Source: Candidatus Bathycorpusculum fermentans (GTDB lineage: Archaea > Thermoproteota > Bathyarchaeia > Bathyarchaeales > Bathycorpusculaceae). From it: a stretch of 5,432 bases of DNA. The stretch lies in the NCBI GenBank assembly GCA_009787175.1, contig WRGM01000069.1, positions 1-5,432 of the forward strand. Reading direction: 5' to 3'. The translations under genes and the position numbers were made by a program. The notes under the pieces were generated by a model. That model was given only the letters and a program-made list of their open reading frames with translations. It was not told where the DNA came from and ran no database searches. This document shows positions 1-5,105 of this stretch, one piece after another; position 1 is the stretch's first letter, and each line of letters opens with the position of its first letter.

Positions 1-55
1 TTTGGTCTCTGTAAGGTGGTAAGTGTGTGAAAAATGATGAAGAAATACGTGACTT

Positions 56-79
56 AACCATTAAAAAGAACCGTTAAAA
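56..79. repeat. Short imperfect direct repeat, 13-base period
   Basis: AACCATTAAAA at 56-66 is repeated as AACCGTTAAAA at 69-79, with one mismatch in eleven and a start-to-start distance of 13 bases. It lies at the far end of the uvrA upstream region, close to the possible divergent ATG at 61-59. It could be a paired regulator site, but in DNA this AT-rich chance is a serious alternative. Confidence 0.3.
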
Positions 80-194
80 CCAAATAAAAACACAAAAAAC
101 CACTCATATATCTATACGTGAACACTCTCATAAAATTTTTTTTCTGTAGAAAAATTTTTTAACGCTTTTGTACGTATGTTACCTTTTGTAAATC

Positions 195-212
195 TATATA
201 TGGTTTTAAATC
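195..212 (+). promoter_or_regulatory. Candidate TATA-box region of uvrA
   Basis: TATATATGG (195-203) runs into TTTTAAATC (204-212). Both resemble the archaeal TATA-box, whose consensus is roughly TTTAWATA. Transcription starting about 25 bases downstream would give a leader of roughly 40-55 bases before the uvrA ATG at 276, which fits the Shine-Dalgarno-like AGGT at 264-267. The surroundings are AT-rich, so the exact box is uncertain. Confidence 0.3.
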
Positions 213-275
213 TGCTAAAACAATAAAGTTGAAATGCAAGTTAGCTGTTTTGGCTTAAGATTTAGGTAGAGAGAT

Positions 276-3146
276 ATGCGGGACTCTATTTCTGTTAAGG
301 GTGCAAGGGAGCATAATCTGAAAAATATTGATTTGGATTTGCCTAGGAATAAGTTGATAGTGGTAACGGGTTTGTCTGGTTCGGGTAAGTCTACTCTTGC
401 TTTTGATACTATATATGCTGAGGGTCAGCGGCGTTATGTTGAGAGTTTAAGTGCGTATGCTAGGCAATTTTTAGGGTTAATGGATAAACCCGATGTGGAC
501 TCTATAGATGGTTTATCTCCGGCTATTAGTATTGAGCAGAAGAGCACTAGTAAAAATCCGCGTAGTACTGTGGGTACTGTTACAGAGATTTATGATTATC
601 TGCGTTTACTCTTTGCCCGCATAGGTACACATCATTGTCCTAAATGTAATAGCAGTATACATCCTCAAAGTCCAGAGAACATTACAAGTCTAATTATGCA
701 AGAAAAAAATAAGACCCTAATGTTTCTTGCACCCATTATACGCGGCATGAAGGGTACGCATGAGCAGGTTTTTGAAGATCTCAAAAAAGAAGGCTACACA
801 AAAATACGTGTAGACCAAAAAATTTACGAAACAGAAACAGTAAAAGACGAGGTTAAACTGGTAAGATATGAAAAACACTGGATAGACATAGTTATCGATA
901 CCGTTACCATATCCGAGGATGAGCGCTCCCGAATAGCTGAAGCTGTTGAAAGCGCGTTAAAAGCGGGCAAGGGCACTATGATAATAATTGACGCCGAAAA
1001 CGCTGCGTTAGTTGATAAGAAAAGAGAACTGGAAAGCTTTGAAGGCGCAACAACATATAGCACCTTTGGTGCATGTCCTAATCATCCAGAAATCATGTTT
1101 GAAAGCCTAGAACCCCGCATGTTTAGCTTCAACTCTCCCTGGGGAGCCTGCCCAACATGCCACGGTTTAGGTGAAATAACAGAGGTAACACCTGATAAAG
1201 TAATACCTAACAAACACCTCTCAATTATGGACGGCGGCTTAGTCGTATATGGCAAAATGGATCTCTCCTGGCGCGTTCAACAACTCGCCGCCGTAGGCAA
1301 AAAACACGGATTTGACGTTTTCACACCCCTCAAAGACTTTACAAAAAAACAATTACAAGTACTACTCTACGGCGATCAAGAACCAATAAATGGCAAATGG
1401 TCAAACGGCGCGCACATGTCACTGCATGAGGGCTGGGAGGGAGTAATACCGCAGACCATGCGCTTATACCGTCAAACAGGCAGTGACTGGCGTAAAGCAG
1501 ATATAGAAAAATTTATGACCGCACGACCCTGCAACGGTTGCCAGGGTAAGCGTTTGCAGCCTATGGTTTTAGCGGTTCAAATTCAGGATAAGAGTATAAT
1601 TGATGTAACGGATTTATCTATTGAAAAGGCTGGTGAATTTTTTAAAAATTTGCCTGAAAAATTAAACGAGAAAGATTTAACAATAGCTAAGCAGGTGCTA
1701 AAAGAGATTAACTCGCGTTTAGGTTTTCTAATTAACGTTGGCTTAGGTTATCTCTCGCTTTCACGTGCAGCTAAGACCCTCTCAGGAGGGGAGGCTCAGA
1801 GGATACGTCTTGCAACACAAATTGGTAGCAATCTTATGGGTGTTCTCTATATTCTTGATGAGCCAAGTATTGGGTTGCATCAGAGAGATAATGCCAAGTT
1901 AATTAGCACGCTACAACGTTTACGTGATTTAGGTAATACGCTTATAGTAGTTGAACATGACGAGGAGACCATGCGTAATGCCGATTATCTTATCGACATG
2001 GGTCCTGGAGCAGGTGTTCACGGCGGGTTTATTGTAGCAGAGGGAGCGCCTGAAAAAGTTATGAAAAATAAGCGTAGTTTAACAGGAAAATATCTCTCAG
2101 GAGAATTAGTCATTGAAGTTCCTAAAAACCGCCGAACCCCAATGGGCTATATAACTGTTAAGGGTGTGACAGAGAACAATCTAAAAAGCCTAAATGTAGA
2201 TTTACCCATAGGCGTCTTATGCGGTATCACAGGTGTCTCAGGATCAGGCAAAAGCACATTAATGAACCTTACAGTCATACCCCAACTCCGCAAAATGTTT
2301 GGAGAATACGTAGACAAAGTGGGTAAACATGAACACATAGAAATCCCAGACATCATACGAAACGTTATAGTAATAGACCAAGACCCCATAGGACGCACTC
2401 CACGAAGTAATCCTGCAACTTATACAAAACTTTTCGATGAAATCCGCAAAATTTTCGCCGCAACAAAAGAAGCTAAAGCCAGAGGATACAAAGAAGGCCG
2501 ATTCAGCTTCAACGTCAAAGGAGGCAGATGCGAAAACTGTCAAGGAGACGGCGTAATACGCATAGAAATGAACTTTTTACCCGATGTATACGTCCAATGC
2601 AGCGAATGCAAAGGTAAAAGATACAACAAAGAAACATTAGCAGTGCGCTACAAAAATAAAAACATAGCCGAAGTACTCGACATGACTGTAGAAGAAGCTC
2701 TAAAATTCTTTGAAAACACACCGCAGATAGCTCGCAAACTCAAAACCCTAGATGACGTAGGCTTAGGCTATATTAAACTAGGACAGAGTTCAACAACTTT
2801 ATCAGGCGGAGAAAGCCAACGCATTAAGATTACACGAGAGCTCAGCAAAAACAAACAAGGTCATATAGTCTACATGCTAGACGAACCTACCACAGGATTA
2901 CACTTCGACGATACAAAACGCCTAATAAAAGTCTTAAACCGCCTAGTAGACAACGGCAACACAGTCTTCATCATCGAACACAATCTAGACGTCATTAAAA
3001 GCTGTGATCAACTAATAGACCTTGGACCAGAAGGTGGTGCAGCAGGTGGACAACTCTTAGCACAAGGAACACCAGAAGAAATAATTCTAAACACAACCTC
3101 GTATACAGGAATGTTTTTGAAAAAAATGTTGCCACATCAAAAGTAA
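276..3146 (+). CDS. uvrA: UvrA, excinuclease ABC subunit A
   Basis: UvrA is the damage-sensing ATPase of bacterial-type nucleotide excision repair. As a dimer it scans DNA and loads UvrB at lesions, after which UvrC incises. The 956 residues are full length for the family (about 940-960). Module I has Walker A GLSGSGKST (32-40), signature LSGGEAQ (502-508), Walker B LYILDEP (524-530) and switch His561. Module II has Walker A GVSGSGKST (653-661), signature LSGGESQ (842-848), Walker B YMLDEP (866-871) and His902. The C-terminal zinc finger is C752/C755...C775/C778. The equivalent site in the first half reads C267-x2-H270...C292-x2-C295, with His replacing one Cys. Further pairs C121/C124 and C419/C422 fit the extra structural zinc site reported in bacterial UvrA. 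The ATG is supported by AGGT at 264-267 and by the usual family N-terminus just before the GAREHNLKN motif. UvrA in Archaea is regarded as horizontally acquired. No uvrB or uvrC is visible. Codon composition alternates sharply along the gene (see findings). Confidence 0.98.
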   Translation: MRDSISVKGAREHNLKNIDLDLPRNKLIVVTGLSGSGKSTLAFDTIYAEGQRRYVESLSAYARQFLGLMDKPDVDSIDGLSPAISIEQKSTSKNPRSTVGTVTEIYDYLRLLFARIGTHHCPKCNSSIHPQSPENITSLIMQEKNKTLMFLAPIIRGMKGTHEQVFEDLKKEGYTKIRVDQKIYETETVKDEVKLVRYEKHWIDIVIDTVTISEDERSRIAEAVESALKAGKGTMIIIDAENAALVDKKRELESFEGATTYSTFGACPNHPEIMFESLEPRMFSFNSPWGACPTCHGLGEITEVTPDKVIPNKHLSIMDGGLVVYGKMDLSWRVQQLAAVGKKHGFDVFTPLKDFTKKQLQVLLYGDQEPINGKWSNGAHMSLHEGWEGVIPQTMRLYRQTGSDWRKADIEKFMTARPCNGCQGKRLQPMVLAVQIQDKSIIDVTDLSIEKAGEFFKNLPEKLNEKDLTIAKQVLKEINSRLGFLINVGLGYLSLSRAAKTLSGGEAQRIRLATQIGSNLMGVLYILDEPSIGLHQRDNAKLISTLQRLRDLGNTLIVVEHDEETMRNADYLIDMGPGAGVHGGFIVAEGAPEKVMKNKRSLTGKYLSGELVIEVPKNRRTPMGYITVKGVTENNLKSLNVDLPIGVLCGITGVSGSGKSTLMNLTVIPQLRKMFGEYVDKVGKHEHIEIPDIIRNVIVIDQDPIGRTPRSNPATYTKLFDEIRKIFAATKEAKARGYKEGRFSFNVKGGRCENCQGDGVIRIEMNFLPDVYVQCSECKGKRYNKETLAVRYKNKNIAEVLDMTVEEALKFFENTPQIARKLKTLDDVGLGYIKLGQSSTTLSGGESQRIKITRELSKNKQGHIVYMLDEPTTGLHFDDTKRLIKVLNRLVDNGNTVFIIEHNLDVIKSCDQLIDLGPEGGAAGGQLLAQGTPEEIILNTTSYTGMFLKKMLPHQK

Positions 3147-3184
3147 CATATTGCTAACCTAAAGTAATGTTAACTACTTCAACT

Positions 3185-3231
3185 CGAGGCATAGTGTGTC
3201 TCGGATTTTGTTCTTTTTTAATAGTTTTTTT
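3185..3231 (+). terminator. Hairpin plus T-tracts ending uvrA transcription
   Basis: CGAGGCAT (3185-3192) can pair with GTGTCTCG (3196-3203) across a three-base loop. This gives eight base pairs, two of them G-T wobbles. A T-rich stretch with runs of 4, 6 and 7 T follows directly (3206-3231). It lies 39 bases after the uvrA stop. Archaeal termination relies mainly on T-tracts, so those matter more than the hairpin, and they continue to 3271. It probably insulates uvrA from the aIF1A operon. Confidence 0.55.
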
Positions 3232-3255
3232 GGTACTTTTTTGGTACTTTTTTGG
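3226..3255 (+). repeat. Tandem 11-base repeat, phased T-tracts
   Basis: The unit TTTTTTGGTAC occurs at 3226-3236 and 3237-3247, and a third partial copy (TTTTTTGG) follows at 3248-3255, giving about 2.7 copies. With the T6 run at 3214-3219 this puts T-tracts 11-12 bases apart, close to one helical turn. Such phasing is known to bend DNA. The array lies between the uvrA terminator and the putative aIF1A promoter, so it may act in termination, promoter architecture or chromatin-protein binding. It could equally be replication slippage. Confidence 0.75.
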
Positions 3256-3282
3256 GAAATTGGTTTTTTTTGATGAACATAC

Positions 3283-3291
3283 TTTTAAGTA
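3283..3291 (+). promoter_or_regulatory. Candidate TATA box of the aIF1A-rio1-KH operon
   Basis: TTTTAAGTA resembles the archaeal TATA consensus. Initiation about 25 bases downstream would leave a leader of some 20 bases carrying the AAGGT ribosome-binding site, so the spacing is sensible. A second candidate, TTTTAAAATA (3306-3315), would place the start almost on the TTG codon and imply a leaderless mRNA. The visible ribosome-binding site argues against that. Confidence 0.3.
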
Positions 3292-3320
3292 ACGTATTTA
3301 CATTCTTTTAAAATAATAAT

Positions 3321-3327
3321 AGAAGGT
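3321..3327 (+). promoter_or_regulatory. Ribosome binding site selecting the TTG start of aIF1A
   Basis: AGAAGGT ends six bases before TTG at 3334 and partly matches the archaeal Shine-Dalgarno core GGAGGTGA. It decides the start: no ATG or GTG lies in frame between here and TTG, and the first in-frame ATG downstream is residue 54, inside the OB fold. Confidence 0.55.
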
Positions 3328-3333
3328 TATAAT

Positions 3334-3639
3334 TTGGGAAAGAAGAAGGTCTTAAGTGAAGGCGAGATTAACGAGTTAGTTTATCCTGGGCAGGGCGAAG
3401 TCTTAGGTGTGGTTACAAAGCTACTTGGTTTTGATCGTATTCAAGTTAAATGTCAAGATGGTGCTGATAGGCTCTGTAGAATTTGTGGTAAAATGAAGCG
3501 TCGTGTTTGGATTCGTGAAGGTGACATAGTTATAGTTGCGCCTTGGGATTTTCAGAAGGAGACGCGTGCTGACGTTGTTTGGCGTTATACGCATTCGCAG
3601 GCGGATAATTTAAGACGTAAAGGGTTGTTATCTCTTTAA
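3334..3639 (+). CDS. eif1a: Translation initiation factor aIF1A (eIF-1A family)
   Basis: aIF1A is the archaeal counterpart of eukaryotic eIF1A and bacterial IF1. It binds the A-site region of the 30S subunit and helps mRNA and initiator tRNA binding. The 101-residue protein has the usual archaeal length (about 95-115) and an S1/IF1-type OB fold at roughly residues 16-90. Hallmarks are the N-terminal GKKKVLSE, GEVLGVV (21-27), LLGFDRI (30-36), GKMKRRVWIREGD (52-64) and VAPWDFQ (68-74), followed by the helical tail ending RRKGLL. It begins with TTG, read as Met, giving the family's normal MGKKK N-terminus. Residue 51 is Cys where I remember the family usually having Pro (RIPGK), which creates C48-x2-C51. 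It is first in a cluster with rio1 (56 bases downstream) and the KH gene, an order widely conserved in Archaea. Codons are strongly G/T-ending. Confidence 0.97.
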   Translation: MGKKKVLSEGEINELVYPGQGEVLGVVTKLLGFDRIQVKCQDGADRLCRICGKMKRRVWIREGDIVIVAPWDFQKETRADVVWRYTHSQADNLRRKGLLSL

Positions 3640-3656
3640 TTCAAATTTTTTTTGAA
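3640..3656 (+). repeat. Perfect inverted repeat around a T-tract between aIF1A and rio1
   Basis: TTCAAA (3640-3645) and TTTGAA (3651-3656) form a six-pair stem around five T, within an uninterrupted T8 run (3646-3653). It begins directly after the aIF1A stop codon. It could cause partial termination or pausing and so lower rio1 and KH transcript levels, or it could mark an mRNA processing site. The stem is mostly A-T and weak, so any role is inferred. Its reverse strand would read A8, not a T-tract. Confidence 0.4.
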
Positions 3657-3695
3657 GTATCTTTGTTTGTTCTGCTGCTTTAGTGTGTAAATTGT

Positions 3696-4481
3696 ATGTC
3701 TCGTAAAGTTCGTGAACGTCTTGAGTATAATGAGAAGCGTGTTGAACGTAGAGATAAAATGCTGCATCATGATAGGACTAATGAGCGAGCTACTGTTGAA
3801 GAGGTTTTTGATCAAGCTACGCGTCTTGTTGTTTTTGGCTTGTTAAATGCTGGTACTCTCTATGAGGTTAACGGTGTGGTTAGCAGCGGTAAGGAGGCTC
3901 GTGTTTATTGGGGTAAGAATAGTGCCGGCGTGGATTTGGCTGTGAAAATTTATTTAACCTCTTCTGCTGAATTTAAAAAGGGTATATTGAAGTATATTGA
4001 AGGGGATCCTAGGTTTAAAAGTGTTAAACGGGATACACGTTCATTGTTTGCTGTTTGGGCTCAGAAAGAGTTTCGTAATCTTGAAGAAGCAGGTCAGGCT
4101 AGGGTACGTGTTCCTAAGACTGTTGCTGTGAAAAGCAATGTTGTTGTTATGGAGTTTATAGGTAAAGATGGTGTAAGTGCGCCGTCTCTTAAAGAGTCGC
4201 CTCCTGATGACCCTGAGCGTATCTATAAATTGTTAGTAACTAATCTTAAGCGTCTCTATCAGAAGGCAAAGCTAGTTCATGGTGACCTTAGTGAATATAA
4301 CATTTTAATGTGGAAGGGCAAACCTGTAATTATTGACATGTCCCAATCCGTCTCTATTGAGCATCCTATGGCAAAATTTATGTTAACAAGAGATATAAAT
4401 AATCTAAATAGGTTCTTTAATAAGTTAAACGTAAATATTATACCTGTTGAAGAATTACAAAAACAAATAGTTGGAAAATAA
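3696..4481 (+). CDS. rio1: RIO1-type atypical serine kinase/ATPase
   Basis: RIO1 proteins are atypical protein kinases. They act in late maturation of the small ribosomal subunit, probably as ATPases that drive release of assembly factors. The 261 residues match the archaeal family length (about 250-290). Visible landmarks are a charged N-terminal helical region (1-45), the ATP-loop VVSSGKEARVYWG (61-73) with the STGKEA-like RIO1 signature, the ATP-anchoring Lys84 in AVKIY, the KEFRNLE helix (124-130), the hinge-like VVMEFIG (149-155), the catalytic loop HGDLSEYN (195-202) with Asp197 and Asn202, and the metal-binding Asp214 in IDMSQ. All core residues are present, so activity is expected. 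There is no N-terminal winged-helix domain of the RIO2 type, and IDMSQSV followed by HPMA also favours RIO1. An in-frame TAG at 3681-3683 leaves ATG 3696 as the earliest ATG, GTG or TTG start. No clear ribosome-binding site precedes it. The stop is two bases before the KH gene, suggesting coupled translation. Confidence 0.97.
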   Translation: MSRKVRERLEYNEKRVERRDKMLHHDRTNERATVEEVFDQATRLVVFGLLNAGTLYEVNGVVSSGKEARVYWGKNSAGVDLAVKIYLTSSAEFKKGILKYIEGDPRFKSVKRDTRSLFAVWAQKEFRNLEEAGQARVRVPKTVAVKSNVVVMEFIGKDGVSAPSLKESPPDDPERIYKLLVTNLKRLYQKAKLVHGDLSEYNILMWKGKPVIIDMSQSVSIEHPMAKFMLTRDINNLNRFFNKLNVNIIPVEELQKQIVGK

Positions 4482-4483
4482 CA

Positions 4484-5062
4484 ATGTCTAACCTTGACTC
4501 CTTTATACGAATACCCAAAGAACGTGTTGGCATACTCTTAGGTCCTGAGGGTAAAACTAAAGTGTACATAGAGAAGCAGATGAAAATAAATCTTGAAGTT
4601 GACAGTGAAGACGGCGGTATAACTATAAAATTGGATAAAGACCAAAATGATCCGTCCATGCTGTTTCGCGCAAAAGATCTTGTCACGGCAATTGGGCGAG
4701 GTTTTGCTCCTGAGGTGGCTTTTCGTTTAATACGAAATGAAGATGACGTTTTTGACCTTATTGATCTGCGCATAATTTTTGGACGATCTGAAGCAGATAT
4801 AAAGCGCATAAAGGGTCGTCTTATAGGCTCTGAAGGAAAGACTCGTCGTTTAATAGAAGAATTAACAGAAGCAAACGTTACCATATACGGGCACACTGTA
4901 GGCATCATCGGAAGTTACGAAGAAGCTGACGCTGCACGAAATGCTGTACAGATGATAATTGAAGGCTGTGAACATAAAACAGTCTACAAATATCTTCAGC
5001 GTAAACGTACTGAGATGAAGAAAGAAAAAATGCAGCTCTGGGAAACACCCAAAGACCGCTAA
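4484..5062 (+). CDS. dim2: Two-KH-domain RNA-binding protein, Dim2/Pno1 family
   Basis: This is the archaeal relative of eukaryotic Dim2/Pno1, which binds near the 3' end of small-subunit rRNA and works with the Nob1 nuclease during the final cleavage. The archaeal homologue has been reported to bind 16S rRNA and aIF2-alpha. The protein has 192 residues. KH domain 1 (about 5-75) has the GxxG loop GPEG at 20-23 within VGILLGPEGKTK. KH domain 2 (about 90-165) has GSEG at 115-118 within IKGRLIGSEGKTRR, followed by the beta-strand VTIYGHTVGIIGS (132-144). The C-terminal tail (170-192) is Lys/Arg-rich and probably touches RNA. The gene starts two bases after the rio1 stop with only a weak GGAA upstream, so it probably depends on translational coupling. 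It follows aIF1A and rio1 as in many archaea. Downstream lie only short T-runs and the convergent Crp/Fnr remnant. The topoisomerase VI genes often found next in this neighbourhood are absent from the window. Confidence 0.95.
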   Translation: MSNLDSFIRIPKERVGILLGPEGKTKVYIEKQMKINLEVDSEDGGITIKLDKDQNDPSMLFRAKDLVTAIGRGFAPEVAFRLIRNEDDVFDLIDLRIIFGRSEADIKRIKGRLIGSEGKTRRLIEELTEANVTIYGHTVGIIGSYEEADAARNAVQMIIEGCEHKTVYKYLQRKRTEMKKEKMQLWETPKDR

Positions 5063-5105
5063 TCTCTCCTATTTTTCAATGAGTCTCTCTGTTGTTTTAG
5101 GGTTG

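Larger units (their letters stand above)
1..275. other. AT-rich upstream region, possible divergent promoter region
   Basis: No convincing gene is visible here. The stretch is very AT-rich with several homopolymer runs: T8 at 136-143 and T6 at 155-160. It holds a weak hairpin (TTTTTC at 139-144 and GAAAAA at 149-154 around a four-base loop) followed by the T6 run, which could end a transcript entering from the left. Two ATATATG motifs face outward, one on the plus strand at 196-202 and one on the minus strand at 105-111. That arrangement would suit divergent promoters. A minus-strand frame opens with ATG at 61-59 and runs 20 codons to the left edge (it begins MVKSRISSSF). It could be the start of a divergent gene, but it is too short to judge and I do not call it. 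Confidence 0.4.

Noticed and set aside
1..30. Possible tail of a plus-strand gene (nine codons then TGA at 28-30)
   Set aside because: Nine codons cannot be assigned, and chance open frames of that length are common.
1..61. Possible N-terminus of a divergent gene (minus strand, ATG at 61-59, 20 codons to the edge)
   Set aside because: Only about 20 codons are visible, with no recognisable family and no clear ribosome-binding site. It is kept as a note in the upstream-region entry.
824..1063. Open minus-strand frame of 79 codons inside uvrA
   Set aside because: It is antisense to the UvrB-binding region of an intact uvrA. It is Ser-rich, low in complexity, and has no homology I recognise.
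2147..2721. Three overlapping minus-strand open frames opposite the second half of uvrA
   Set aside because: They overlap each other in different frames and mirror conserved ATPase coding sequence, so they are compositional shadows.
3162..3179. Imperfect palindrome around GTTAAC shortly after the uvrA stop
   Set aside because: The outer arms are only five bases and are offset. It is weaker than the neighbouring 3185-3203 hairpin and probably chance.
4438..4908. Open minus-strand frame of 156 codons opposite rio1 and the KH gene
   Set aside because: It lies antisense to two well-conserved genes. Its product is Ser/Ile/Arg-rich with no recognisable motif, as expected from the complement of KH coding sequence.
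5063..5105. Terminator hairpin directly after the KH gene
   Set aside because: Only short T-runs (T5 at 5071-5075 and a T4) and no stable stem are visible. T-tracts further downstream (5241-5247, 5343-5350) could serve but overlap the minus-strand remnant.
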